Notes under the pieces: model-generated
Seen by the model: the letters and a program-made list of their open reading frames with translations, nothing else
The model's database searches: none
What the model was told of the DNA's origin: nothing
DNA from: Sphingobacterium gobiense
Lineage (GTDB): Bacteria > Bacteroidota > Bacteroidia > Sphingobacteriales > Sphingobacteriaceae
DNA: 64,000 bases
Direction: 5' to 3'
Assembly (NCBI RefSeq): GCF_002980575.1
Contig: NZ_PVBS01000002.1
Location: forward strand, 992,001 to 1,056,000
Position numbers and translations under genes: made by a program
Shown: positions 54,119 through 63,878 of the stretch, piece after piece
How the letters are laid out: every line of letters starts with the position of its first letter
How positions within the stretch are numbered: position 1 is the stretch's first letter

Positions 54119-55489
54119 TTATTTGTTTAATTCAGCATAATATTTGAAGAATAATGGAATGGTTTCGATACCCTTCAGATAGTTTTCTATGCCATATTTT
54201 TCGTTTGGTGAGTGTAAATTATCACTATCTAAGCCAAAACCTAACAATACTGTTTTTACGTTAAGCTCTTTTTCAAATAATGCGACAATTGGGATGGAAC
54301 CGCCACCACGTGTTGGAATAGGTTTTTTATTGAAAGATTCTTCCAATGCCTTTTCCGCCGCTTGGTAAGCTATGCTGTTTGTCGGGGTAACCACCGGTTC
54401 GCCGCCATGATGCGGTTTTACCTCGACGTTTACATAAGCCGGTGCGATCGTTTCAAAATGTTTTTTGAACAGATTGGTGATCTTTTCGGAATTTTGATTG
54501 GGAACTAACCGCATGGATATTTTAGCATAAGCTTTCGAAGGTAATACGGTTTTTGCGCCTTCTCCGATATAACCGCCCCATATACCGTTTACCTCTAGCG
54601 TCGGACGGATTCCGGCGCGTTCGATGGACGTATAACCTTTTTCTCCCCACACCTCGTCAATACCTAAATCTGCTTTGTATTCTTCGATATCGAAGGGTGC
54701 TTTGTTCAACGCCTCTCTTTCTTCTTTGCTTAGTTCTATCACATCGTCATAAAACCCCGGAATAGCAATGTGATTGTTGTCGTCATGCAATGAAGCTATC
54801 AGTTTAGTGAGGACGGTTGCGGGATTCGCGACTGCGCCACCGTATACCCCGGAATGCAAGTCGCGATTAGGGCCCGTCACTTCTACTTCTACGTAGGAAA
54901 GACCGCGTAATCCGGTTTCTATCGACGGTTGTTCAAGGCTGATCATCGAGGTGTCAGAAATGACAATAACATCGTTCTTTAAACGGTCTTTATTGGCTTT
55001 AACGAAGTCGCCTAAATGCGCGGAACCCACTTCCTCTTCGCCTTCGATCATAAATTTAATGTTACAGCTCAAGGCGTTATTTTTCATCATGTATTCAAAT
55101 GCCTTGACATGCATATAGAATTGCCCCTTATCATCTGCAGCCCCTCTAGCGTATATTTTTCCATTACGGACAGTTGGTTCAAAGGGAGGCGTATCCCACA
55201 ATTCCAACGGATCGGCTGGTTGCACGTCATAGTGGCCGTATACCAGAACAGTCGGGAGAGAAGGATCTACTATTTTTTCTCCGTACACGATGGGGTTTCC
55301 GGCGGTGGGACAAACCTCCACCTTATCAGCGCCTGCTTCTTTCAACTTATCGGCAACGAAGCTTGCCGTCTTTACGATGTCTTCTTTGTATTTGGAATCG
55401 GCACTTATGGATGGGAAACGTAATAATGCGAATAATTCTTCTAAAAATCTATCCTTATTGGATTGGACATATTCTTTTATCGTCTGCAT
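54119..55489 (-). CDS. M20-family dipeptidase
   Basis: A 456-residue metallopeptidase of the M20/M25/M40 group. Metal ligands are in VLVYGHYDVQPADP (His and the nearby Asp), ARGAADDKGQFYMHV (bridging Asp), MIEGEEEVGSAHL (catalytic and ligand Glu) and LHSPNEKYGIENY (C-terminal His). It hydrolyses dipeptides in the cytoplasm. The length is normal for the family. Confidence 0.94.
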   Translation of the reverse strand: MQTIKEYVQSNKDRFLEELFALLRFPSISADSKYKEDIVKTASFVADKLKEAGADKVEVCPTAGNPIVYGEKIVDPSLPTVLVYGHYDVQPADPLELWDTPPFEPTVRNGKIYARGAADDKGQFYMHVKAFEYMMKNNALSCNIKFMIEGEEEVGSAHLGDFVKANKDRLKNDVIVISDTSMISLEQPSIETGLRGLSYVEVEVTGPNRDLHSGVYGGAVANPATVLTKLIASLHDDNNHIAIPGFYDDVIELSKEEREALNKAPFDIEEYKADLGIDEVWGEKGYTSIERAGIRPTLEVNGIWGGYIGEGAKTVLPSKAYAKISMRLVPNQNSEKITNLFKKHFETIAPAYVNVEVKPHHGGEPVVTPTNSIAYQAAEKALEESFNKKPIPTRGGGSIPIVALFEKELNVKTVLLGFGLDSDNLHSPNEKYGIENYLKGIETIPLFFKYYAELNK

Positions 55490-55713
55490 AATGTTGTGTT
55501 TTTACAAAGGTACCAATTATAATTTTCATTAAAATAAATTGTTTTATCTCCTTTTGTTTATGGTAATTTATGCAGGTTTTATTTTTTTCATCGCTGAAGA
55601 GCTGTCTTAAAAATGTTAAGAAAATGCTAAATTTTTAGAATAAAGAAAAATTGTCATGTAATTATGATATTTTCGTAGATGTGTTAAACGTTTGAATTTT
55701 AGCTACCAATTTA

Positions 55714-58479
55714 ATGAAAAGATTATCCATATCGCTTTTTGTATTCTTGCTTCTGGCTTGTGCCACGCATTTACGAGCACAGACCAACATCAGAGGTAAG
55801 GTACTGGATGAAAGTGACCAAACTTCGCTTGTCAATGCTACCATTATGTTATTGCAGGCAAAAGACTCTATCCTTGTGGGGCACACAAGAGCCCGTGATA
55901 ATGGCGTATTTGAATTACACAAGCCAGATACTATTCCGTATTTGCTAATTATCAGCTACCCTAAATACGGCGATTATTTTAAGCATATTGAGGAAGATGC
56001 CGACGTGAATTTAGGGGATGTGAAATTGACGAGCGTAAGCCATCTAATTGAAGAGGTTATTGTGACTGGCAGAATCCCCGTTGTTATAAAGGGAGATACG
56101 ACGGAATATGACGCATCGAGTTTCGTCGTAGAGAAGAATGCTAAAGTAGAGGATCTATTAAAAGTTCTACCCGGTATTTCGGTGGATGCGGATGGAAAAA
56201 TAACAGCGCAGGGCAAGACTGTGGAGAAAGTACTGGTGGATGGTGAGGAATTTTTCGGTGATGATCCGACACTCGTAACCCGCAACATCCGTTCAGATAT
56301 GGTAGATAAAGTGCAACTATATGAGAAGAAATCGGAGGAAACAGAACGGACGGGTGTGGATGACGGAGAACGTATACAGACCATCAATGTAAAATTAAAA
56401 GAGGATGCAAAAAAAGGGATGTTTGGAAAAGTTGAAGGTGCAGGAGGAACGGATGATTTCTACTTAGGAAAACTTGCTCTTAATAAATTTAACGGAAGTC
56501 AGAAAATAGGAGCTTACCTCATGGGGGCAAATGATGGTAATCTAAGCTTAAATTGGCAGGAAGCCGAAAAATTTGGCATGTCGACTATGGAGTCGGGGAT
56601 GACAGACGACGGAGGAATGTATTTTATTTCATCCGGTGATAGTTTTGATTATTGGGATGGCAAGGGTAGGCCGCAAGCACTAAGTACGGGCGTCAGTTTT
56701 CTGGATGCATGGAAAGAGAATAAGCATAAGCTGAACGGGAGTTATAAATACGGCATGATTCAAAATGATGTAGGAGAGAGCTTCATATCTAGAAATAGTT
56801 TGCCCGATAATGAGGAGTTGAATACATCCAGTACATCCAATAGAGAAACGGATGCGCGCAGACACCGTTTTAATACAAAATATGACTGGAAAATAGACTC
56901 GTTGACCACGCTTACATTCAATCTATCAGCAAATAAAGGCAGATCAGAATCGAATAGTCTTACAACAGCTTCGTCTAGGAATCAAAGTGGTGACGCTATA
57001 AACGACAACGAACGAACGGAAAGTTCCATATCCGATAATACCGATCTTAACTATCGGGGCTATCTTACTCGGCGGTTCAAAAAAATGGGACGTTCGGTAT
57101 CCTTTCGGTTTGGGGGCAATGTCAGCGAAAATAAAGGGTCCGGCTTTTTGAACTCAATCCTTAACATCTATGATGAAGACGGGAATACGCTGACTAATCC
57201 TATTGATCAACAAAAAGAAATAAACCGCCAATCGAACAGTATATCCACTTCCTTAACGTATACCGAGCCGATTACCTCCAAATTGAACTCTTCGGTTGGA
57301 TATGAATACAATATGTCCAGAGCGCATGCTATCCATACTTCTTATAACAATGACGGCAATGGCAGTTATACAGATTTTGATGAGGAATTTAGTAGCGATT
57401 TTAATTTCAATACGGTAAGAAACGCGGTGAATGTCGCTTTTAATTATAAACTAGAAAAGTTTGAAGTTAATTTCACGAACAATTTTAGGAACGACGATAT
57501 GTTCCAACAAAATAATTATGAAGACCTCAACGCAAGCCGTGATTTTTTCACGTATAATCCGTCGGCAAGATTACGCTATAATTTAAGTAACAATAAACGG
57601 ATCGGGTTTCATTATAATCATTCGAATACGCTGCCTTCGCTCTCGCAGATTCAGCCGCTTCGACAAAACCAGGATCCACTAAATATAGTCGTGGGAAATG
57701 AGGATCTGACTCCGGCACGTAACGACCGATATAATATGTTTTACAGCAATTATAATATGATGAGGGGCACTAATTTATATGTCGACCTGGAATGGCGTCA
57801 AACCAGAAACGCAATTCAACAGAATGTGATGATCGAAAACGGCGTGCGGACATTATTTTATGAAAATCTAGATGGGTATGTAGCTAATAATGGCCGCATT
57901 TGGCTGGGTGGAGGTTTTGACATCAGTAAGAAAATGCAGTTGAAAGCACGCATTTCAGGAAACGGAAGTTACAATAATTTTTATAACTATATCAATGCAC
58001 AGCTGAATGAGAATACAAACTATGACTATTCTTTTGGATTGAATCTTTCCAAGAATACAACGAAAAATATTGATTTTAACATTGGTTTCCACCCAGGATG
58101 GCGATTAATGGAAACCTCCTTACAACCGGAATTGAATAGCTCTGGATTCGTTTACCGCACCAATGTTTGGTATTCATGGAAATTGCCATGGAAGCTTAGT
58201 CTTTACGGAGATATGTCTTATAATTACGAAGCGCCGACGAAGGCGCTAAACGAGAAGTTTGAGCTCTTGTTATTTAAACCTGGAATATCCAAAAAGTTCT
58301 TAAAAGATGAAAGCCTTGTGGTAGACGTCTATGTTAATGATATTTTTAACCAGAATAAGGGGTTCAGAAGATTTCAGTCGGGAAGTATGATTTCACAAAA
58401 TACGTATAACACGATATCGCGGTATTTTATGCTCAAGGTTAGTTGGGACTTTACATCCATGAAAGGGGGGAAAGAATAA
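55714..58479 (+). CDS. TonB-dependent receptor-like outer-membrane beta-barrel protein
   Basis: A 921-residue outer-membrane protein with a signal peptide ending near LRAQT, a carboxypeptidase-regulatory-like domain (about 24-105), a plug-like region (EEVIVTGRIPVVIKGDTTEYD ... EDLLKVLPGISVDADGKITAQGK) and a large beta-barrel. The VLVDGEEFFGDDPTLVTRNI segment is common in the barrel family that pairs with GLPGLI proteins, as it does here: the stop codon overlaps the next ATG (TAATG). No SusD partner. Substrate unknown; a role in metal or peptide transport is only possible. Confidence 0.88.
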   Translation: MKRLSISLFVFLLLACATHLRAQTNIRGKVLDESDQTSLVNATIMLLQAKDSILVGHTRARDNGVFELHKPDTIPYLLIISYPKYGDYFKHIEEDADVNLGDVKLTSVSHLIEEVIVTGRIPVVIKGDTTEYDASSFVVEKNAKVEDLLKVLPGISVDADGKITAQGKTVEKVLVDGEEFFGDDPTLVTRNIRSDMVDKVQLYEKKSEETERTGVDDGERIQTINVKLKEDAKKGMFGKVEGAGGTDDFYLGKLALNKFNGSQKIGAYLMGANDGNLSLNWQEAEKFGMSTMESGMTDDGGMYFISSGDSFDYWDGKGRPQALSTGVSFLDAWKENKHKLNGSYKYGMIQNDVGESFISRNSLPDNEELNTSSTSNRETDARRHRFNTKYDWKIDSLTTLTFNLSANKGRSESNSLTTASSRNQSGDAINDNERTESSISDNTDLNYRGYLTRRFKKMGRSVSFRFGGNVSENKGSGFLNSILNIYDEDGNTLTNPIDQQKEINRQSNSISTSLTYTEPITSKLNSSVGYEYNMSRAHAIHTSYNNDGNGSYTDFDEEFSSDFNFNTVRNAVNVAFNYKLEKFEVNFTNNFRNDDMFQQNNYEDLNASRDFFTYNPSARLRYNLSNNKRIGFHYNHSNTLPSLSQIQPLRQNQDPLNIVVGNEDLTPARNDRYNMFYSNYNMMRGTNLYVDLEWRQTRNAIQQNVMIENGVRTLFYENLDGYVANNGRIWLGGGFDISKKMQLKARISGNGSYNNFYNYINAQLNENTNYDYSFGLNLSKNTTKNIDFNIGFHPGWRLMETSLQPELNSSGFVYRTNVWYSWKLPWKLSLYGDMSYNYEAPTKALNEKFELLLFKPGISKKFLKDESLVVDVYVNDIFNQNKGFRRFQSGSMISQNTYNTISRYFMLKVSWDFTSMKGGKE

Positions 58480-59270
58480 TGAAAAAGACAGTATTTTTGA
58501 TGGCGCTATTGGCGTTTGTTTTGATTAAGGGACAGACAATGGCGCAACACGCATATTTCCCTACGGAAGGTACTATAACTTACGATAAGACGGTGCATGT
58601 TAAGAATCTGTTGAAAAGACACATTTCGACGCTAAAAGATGATAATTTTAGTCGGACATATTATCAGGAACTGATGGATAGGGTTTCCGAAACAGCTGTT
58701 TTAAAAAAGAAGGTTTCGTTCCGTGGAAACGAGATGAGTATGGAAAGTATAGCGGAAACGCATGATCCTATCCTTTCAAATCTTTTGCGGTCAGGCTTGT
58801 TGGATTACCAGCAGACCCTCTATCAAGATCTTTCAAAATCTATTTCAAAATCCACCTTTGAGATAGGAGGGTCTCCGGTTCTAATCCAGGACTCACTGCT
58901 TCATGTAAAATGGAAAATTACAAATGAATACCGTAATATTGCAGGATATGATTGCCGAAGGGCAAACGGCGTTACCTTAGATTCTGTGTATGTAGTCGCT
59001 TTCTACACCGATCAAATTCCATTGTCTGCTGGACCCGGTACGGTACATGGGCTTCCCGGAATGATTTTGGGATTGGTTGTGCCAGAACAGCATTTCAATA
59101 TTTATGCTACAGATGTGAAGTTTGGTTCTCCGGATATAAAAACTGTTACTGGTCGGAAAAGGGATCAACCGATGACACGGAAAGAAGCGCACGGTCGGTT
59201 GAAAGACATTTTAGGACGCTGGATGACTGACCAACAATTTAATTTGTTATTAGCAGCCATGTTTCTTTAG
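58479..59270 (+). CDS. GLPGLI family secreted protein
   Basis: A 263-residue protein with a signal peptide ending near TMAQH and the family-defining motif GLPGMILGL in the second half, after a YDCRRANG/VVAFYTDQIP segment. GLPGLI proteins are exported and follow TonB-type barrel genes in Bacteroidota; their role is not known. The start overlaps the receptor stop by 1 bp, so translation is coupled. Confidence 0.9.
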   Translation: MKKTVFLMALLAFVLIKGQTMAQHAYFPTEGTITYDKTVHVKNLLKRHISTLKDDNFSRTYYQELMDRVSETAVLKKKVSFRGNEMSMESIAETHDPILSNLLRSGLLDYQQTLYQDLSKSISKSTFEIGGSPVLIQDSLLHVKWKITNEYRNIAGYDCRRANGVTLDSVYVVAFYTDQIPLSAGPGTVHGLPGMILGLVVPEQHFNIYATDVKFGSPDIKTVTGRKRDQPMTRKEAHGRLKDILGRWMTDQQFNLLLAAMFL

Positions 59271-59295
59271 AGAAGCGAAAACGTTCTTGACAAAA

Positions 59296-59324
59296 AATCC
59301 CGATTGTGTATACCAATCGGGATT
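59296..59324 (-). terminator. Terminator of the histone H1-like gene
   Basis: AATCCCGATTG and CAATCGGGATT form a perfect 11-bp stem with a 7-nt loop; on the minus strand it is followed by TTTTTTG. It can also stop transcripts from the GLPGLI gene. Confidence 0.8.
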
Positions 59325-59346
59325 CTATAAACGAAAAGCCAAAAGA

Positions 59347-59526
59347 TTATTTTCCTGCGTTTTTCTTCTCCGTAACGTCGTTACGGATTTCCTGCGCTAA
59401 GGTTTTGATTTCTTGTAAACCTTTACGTACACGTGTTCCTGCCGCAGAATTACCATTGTTGAAGAACTTATCTGCATCCCCTTCGATAGATGCTACCAAT
59501 TCCTTTAGTTTGTTGTAGTTTTCCAT
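59347..59526 (-). CDS. Histone H1-like small basic protein
   Basis: A 59-residue protein (ATG 59526, TAA 59347-59349) of the bacteroidete H1/Hc1-like group. It begins MENYNKLKELVASIEGDADK, has FFNNGNSAAGTRVRKGLQ in the centre and ends with EKKNAGK. It probably coats DNA as a nucleoid-associated protein. It has its own terminator. The A/T-rich gap 59527-59658 before it shows no other feature. Confidence 0.85.
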   Translation of the reverse strand: MENYNKLKELVASIEGDADKFFNNGNSAAGTRVRKGLQEIKTLAQEIRNDVTEKKNAGK

Positions 59527-59658
59527 TTTTTAAAAATAATTTAGTTTTTATGAATATTATATTTAAGCTGATTAAAAATACAAGCTAAATATACAAAAAC
59601 AACGCTGTAAAGTGCAATTTTTGTATGAAAATCAAAAAATAAATTTCGTTTGACGGTA

Positions 59659-61797
59659 TTATTCTACAATTTTAAGCTCGTCGATGATATTTTGTGCTCC
59701 AGCAAATTTATCGATGATGAATAATACATAACGGATATCAACCGATATGGTGCGCTGTAGCGCAGGGTCAAAAATAACGTCTCCAGCCATTGCTTCTATA
59801 TTTCCATCGAAAGCCAAACCGATTAGTTCGCCGTTACCATTCAACACTGGAGACCCCGAGTTGCCCCCCGTAATATCTTGATCACTTAAGAAATTCACCG
59901 GCATGTAACCGTCTTTATCTGCATACCGTCCATAGTCTTTTGCTTCATAAAGATCTATCAAACGTTGTGGTAAATCAAATTCCTCATCACCCGGTTGGTA
60001 TTTTGCGATTGTACCTTTTAAGGTTGTATAGTTATTGATTTTTGCATCGTTGCGGGAATCTTTAGGTAAAGCTCGGATGGTGCCGTAAGTCAACCGCAGT
60101 GTGGAGTTTGCATCCGGATAGTACTTTTTCTTCGGATTAGCTTCTAATGTCCCAGCTATGTATTTACGATAAGCCGACTGGAATTTATCCTCTAGTGCTT
60201 CTATTTCCGGCGTTGTTTCGCGGTATTTGTCCATTAAAGAAACAGAAATTAGGTAAAGCGGATCTTTTTCTATTGCCTCCTCTGACGGATTGATTAAGAA
60301 TGATTTCAATTTGTCAACCGAAGCAAAAACACTTTGGTCGAAAGCTGTTTGGATATCTGTTTTGAAATTACCGTTATTTTTGGATGCAAGCTCCTGAATA
60401 TATGGAGCAATATTACCTGCTTTCGCGGCATAGAGATTTAGTTCGTCAGACAATACATCTATTTCCAAAGGGAGATACAGGTTCTCAAACGTTTCTGCAA
60501 TCCCGTTTTCCAAACGTGGGAGCATATCTGCACGGCCTTTTTCATTAGCAGCGGCATAGGTTTTTAAAGCATTCCCCAAGCTGTATGGGAGCGGAGCAAA
60601 TGTCGAGGAACGGAGCATACCGATCAGGTAGTTGTCGTGTCTTGCTTTCTCGTTGGTCGCGGTGTAATATGCATTGATATCGGCAAGTACGGTACTGTAT
60701 TTCTCTCTGTTCGCTTTTTTCTTCGCCCATTTTTGGAACTTTCTTTCTTGCTTACGTTTGGTTTCTGCTGTGCGGTGTTTGGTCAAAGCGTCAATCATTC
60801 CTTGACGGTTTTTCCAATAGTTCGCAACTCCAGAGTAGGTTGAAGCATAATTTAGCTTTACCGCTTGATCGTTGTCCATGTGCGTCTTCATCGCGTCCAT
60901 CCCTACCTTGGAGGCCTCTACCCATGCAGGGTAAGCATACTGAACATTTTGATCAATCCCGGCAGCAGGCATCCAACGATTTGTGCGTCCAGGATAGCCT
61001 AAAATCATCGAGAAATCACCTTCTCGGACTCCTTGGATGCTGATAGGTAAGAAGTGTTTCGGTACTAACGGTACATTATCCTCCGAATAAGCTGCGGGGT
61101 TGCCGTCTTTATCTGCGTATACGCGGAAGATAGAAAAATCACCCGTGTGTCTTGGCCACTCCCAATTGTCTGTGTCTCCACCGAATTTTCCAATGCTATT
61201 GGGAGGCGTACCGACTAAACGTACATCCGTATAATCTTGATACACGAAGTAGTAGTATTCGTTTCCGTTGTAAAACGATTTTACAGAAACGACATATTTA
61301 CCATTTTCGCTATTTTCCTGTTCAATTTTGGCGATCTCTTGGTTAACGATTTTTTCCCGTTCTTTTTCGTTCATGTTATCATTTACCAAACTCAATATAC
61401 GCTTCGTAACATCATCCATTCGTACAAAGAAGCGAACATATAGTGATTTTGGTTTCAATTCTTCATCCAGCGACTTGGCCCAAAATCCATTTGTTAAATA
61501 ATCATTCTCCGGAGAGGAGAGTTCGGCGATAGCTCCATAGCCACAGTGGTGGTTTGTGAACACCAGCCCTTTACCCGAAACGATTTCCGCTGTACAGCCA
61601 CCGTTGAACTGTACAATGGCATCTTTAAGGGAGGAATTATTGATGCTGTAAATTTCTTCAGCTGTCAACTTCAGCCCTTTTTTCTGCATATCCGCCTCGT
61701 TTAGGCGTTTTAAATGCATTAAAAACCACATCCCCTCATCAGCGAAAGTGGTCATACTCACCGCAGTAAGGAGTATAAAAATCCAAATTTTCTTCAT
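59659..61797 (-). CDS. S46-family dipeptidyl-peptidase
   Basis: A 712-residue periplasmic serine exopeptidase that removes dipeptides from the N-terminus of peptides. It has a signal peptide (cleavage near TTFAD), the catalytic His in FTNHHCGYG, an Asp in the TDNWEWPRHTGDFSIFR region, and the catalytic Ser in GGNSGSPV (about 647). The residue 18 after the Ser is Gly in AFDGN; at that site Porphyromonas DPP7 has Gly and DPP11 has Arg, as I recall, so a hydrophobic P1 preference is expected. ATG at 61803 is an alternative start. Confidence 0.92.
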   Translation of the reverse strand: MKKIWIFILLTAVSMTTFADEGMWFLMHLKRLNEADMQKKGLKLTAEEIYSINNSSLKDAIVQFNGGCTAEIVSGKGLVFTNHHCGYGAIAELSSPENDYLTNGFWAKSLDEELKPKSLYVRFFVRMDDVTKRILSLVNDNMNEKEREKIVNQEIAKIEQENSENGKYVVSVKSFYNGNEYYYFVYQDYTDVRLVGTPPNSIGKFGGDTDNWEWPRHTGDFSIFRVYADKDGNPAAYSEDNVPLVPKHFLPISIQGVREGDFSMILGYPGRTNRWMPAAGIDQNVQYAYPAWVEASKVGMDAMKTHMDNDQAVKLNYASTYSGVANYWKNRQGMIDALTKHRTAETKRKQERKFQKWAKKKANREKYSTVLADINAYYTATNEKARHDNYLIGMLRSSTFAPLPYSLGNALKTYAAANEKGRADMLPRLENGIAETFENLYLPLEIDVLSDELNLYAAKAGNIAPYIQELASKNNGNFKTDIQTAFDQSVFASVDKLKSFLINPSEEAIEKDPLYLISVSLMDKYRETTPEIEALEDKFQSAYRKYIAGTLEANPKKKYYPDANSTLRLTYGTIRALPKDSRNDAKINNYTTLKGTIAKYQPGDEEFDLPQRLIDLYEAKDYGRYADKDGYMPVNFLSDQDITGGNSGSPVLNGNGELIGLAFDGNIEAMAGDVIFDPALQRTISVDIRYVLFIIDKFAGAQNIIDELKIVE

Positions 61798-61865
61798 ATT
61801 CAACCAATTTTGATATGCAAATTTGATTTAATTCCTGATTAAATCAAAATAATTGTGCTTTTCCG

Positions 61866-61873
61866 TATCTTTG
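61866..61873 (+). promoter_or_regulatory. -7 promoter element of the DEAD-box helicase gene
   Basis: TATCTTTG matches TAnnTTTG exactly and ends 4 nt before the ATG at 61878, implying a leaderless transcript. Confidence 0.5.
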
Positions 61874-61877
61874 TTGG

Positions 61878-63209
61878 ATGGCATCATTTGAAGATTTCAA
61901 GCTTAACAAGCAATTGCAAAATGCGATTGCGGAGGCGGGCTACACTGTTCCTACAGAAATTCAGCAAAAAGCAATCACACCTATTCTAGCGGGGCAGGAT
62001 GTTATGGGTATTGCACAAACGGGTACAGGAAAAACAGCTGCTTTCGTGTTACCCATGTTAATGAAATTGAAATATGCGCAAGGGGATGATCCTCGCGCTT
62101 TGATTTTGTCACCTACGCGTGAGTTAGCCATGCAAATCGAAGAACATATCGGCTTGTTTTCTGCGTATCTCGATTTGCGCACGGTGCTGTTATACGGAGG
62201 CTTAGGACCCAAGACGCAAAAAGAGCAATTAGCAAAAGGATGCGATATTATTGTAGCAACCCCCGGACGTTTCCTGGATCTTTATCTGGAAGGTGATATT
62301 AATACCAAATCTTTGAAATTCTTAGTGATGGATGAGGCCGATAAGATGATGGATATGGGTTTTATCAGTAAAATTCATCGCATATTGGAGGTCGTGCCCC
62401 GAAAACGACAAAATCTTCTTTTCTCTGCTACGATGGGTGAGCTCGTTCGTAAAATAGCGGGTGACTTCCTCGCTTTCCCTACGGTAATAGAAGTTACCGA
62501 ACAGGCTACCCCTGCGCAAACTGTAACGCAAGCACTTTACGAAGTGCCTAATCTAAAGACAAAGCTCAACCTTCTGCAACATCTTTTGCGAGATGATGAA
62601 TCGTTCCATCGGATAATCGTTTTCTGTAAAACCAAAACAGTTGCAAATAACGTTTTCCATTATCTAGAGCGAAAATATGGGCAAGAACAGGTTCGGGTTA
62701 TTCATGCCAATAAAGGGCAGAACACACGGATAAATTCGATTAATGCTTTCAAGGAGGGGAATATCCGTATTTTGGTCGCGACAGATGTAGCTGCACGTGG
62801 TTTGGATGTCTCTAATGTTAGCCATGTGTTCAATTTCGATGTGCCCATTGTGATCGAAGATTATGTGCATAGAATTGGCCGAACAGGGCGGGCGTTCCAT
62901 GAGGGCGACGCGATAACGTTTTGTAATCCAGCAGAGAAATATTACGTCGATAAAATTGAAAAACTCATTCGGCAAAAAATCCCAGTATATTCAATTCCTG
63001 ACGAGGTTTTTGTCGAAAAAACAGACTATCAAGAAAGCCAGGCCATCGCGCGCGAAATCGACAATCAGAAGCGGAAAGAGAATCCAGATTTTAAAGGTGC
63101 TTTTCATGAAAAGAAGCATGCGTTGAAGGATAACTCACGGGCAAAAAAGCCTGCGAGAGGAAAAACGACAAGCCGTAACGGTAAACCAGCTAAGCTTAGA
63201 AAAAAATAA
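61878..63209 (+). CDS. DEAD-box ATP-dependent RNA helicase
   Basis: A 443-residue helicase. Motifs in order: Q motif PTEIQQKA, I AQTGTGKTA, Ia PTRELAMQ, II DEAD, III SAT, IV IVFCKT, V ATDVAARGLDV and VI HRIGRTGR. The C-terminal 65 residues are Lys/Arg-rich (KRKENPDFKG ... KKPARGKTTSRNGKPAKLRKK), suited to RNA binding. Likely role: ribosome assembly or cold-stress RNA remodelling, as in RhlE/CshA-type proteins. Confidence 0.95.
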   Translation: MASFEDFKLNKQLQNAIAEAGYTVPTEIQQKAITPILAGQDVMGIAQTGTGKTAAFVLPMLMKLKYAQGDDPRALILSPTRELAMQIEEHIGLFSAYLDLRTVLLYGGLGPKTQKEQLAKGCDIIVATPGRFLDLYLEGDINTKSLKFLVMDEADKMMDMGFISKIHRILEVVPRKRQNLLFSATMGELVRKIAGDFLAFPTVIEVTEQATPAQTVTQALYEVPNLKTKLNLLQHLLRDDESFHRIIVFCKTKTVANNVFHYLERKYGQEQVRVIHANKGQNTRINSINAFKEGNIRILVATDVAARGLDVSNVSHVFNFDVPIVIEDYVHRIGRTGRAFHEGDAITFCNPAEKYYVDKIEKLIRQKIPVYSIPDEVFVEKTDYQESQAIAREIDNQKRKENPDFKGAFHEKKHALKDNSRAKKPARGKTTSRNGKPAKLRKK

Positions 63210-63214
63210 TCCCA

Positions 63215-63454
63215 ATGAAGCTCACTCCCTTGAATATTACGTTGGCCTGTGTGCTAGTTTGGGTTATTTCGGAAATGAATTTGGACACCGAAATGACATT
63301 CTCATGGGGTTGGCTAATTACACTATGTGTAATTTTGTCGTTGATAGATTTGGGATTTCGTATGATTTTCAAAGATTTGAAAAAATTGTGGTTTGCCCAG
63401 ATTGCGTTTATACTGGTAGTAGGTATCTTGATGGTGGTTATACGGGTGCTGTGA
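63215..63454 (+). CDS. Small integral membrane protein
   Basis: A 79-residue protein with three hydrophobic segments (about 5-20, 30-50 and 57-77) and a short basic loop FKDLKKL. It begins 5 bp after the helicase stop, so it is probably co-transcribed. No family recognised. Confidence 0.65.
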   Translation: MKLTPLNITLACVLVWVISEMNLDTEMTFSWGWLITLCVILSLIDLGFRMIFKDLKKLWFAQIAFILVVGILMVVIRVL

Positions 63455-63527
63455 TAAGTGATGAATTATAAATGATGAGTTATAGGTTAAAGAGCCTATG
63501 GCTTATTGTCTAAAGCATAAAGAATAT

Positions 63528-63878
63528 ATGAAACAAGCAGAAATAAAACTAAACGTCACGTTAGACGAACAGAACATTCCAGAGCGTATTGATTGGTCAT
63601 CGACGGATGGGGAAACCTCCGAAGAAATGCCGTCAAAGGCTATGTTCTTGGCGCTTTGGGACGCCCAATATAAAAATTCTTTGCGTATTGACCTTTGGAC
63701 AAAGGATATGCCTTACGATGAAATGAAGCGGTTCTTTTATGAAACATTGCAAACCCTGGGAGACACATTTCTACGTGCATCGGGTGGCGACCCCATGGCG
63801 GATAAAGTGATTGGAGATCTGCGGGACTATTGCGCACATTTTGCGGAAAAAATGGAAGTGTTGGAGGACGAAAAATGA
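63528..63878 (+). CDS. gldC: Gliding motility protein GldC
   Basis: A 116-residue protein matching GldC: LNVTLDEQNIPERIDWSSTDG and MFLALWDAQYKNSLRIDLWTKDMPYDEMKRFF are its characteristic segments. GldC is a cytoplasmic accessory of GldB, found even in non-gliding Bacteroidota. The ATG at 63528 gives the usual N-terminus. Its stop overlaps the ATG of the next gene (ATGA). Confidence 0.92.
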   Translation: MKQAEIKLNVTLDEQNIPERIDWSSTDGETSEEMPSKAMFLALWDAQYKNSLRIDLWTKDMPYDEMKRFFYETLQTLGDTFLRASGGDPMADKVIGDLRDYCAHFAEKMEVLEDEK

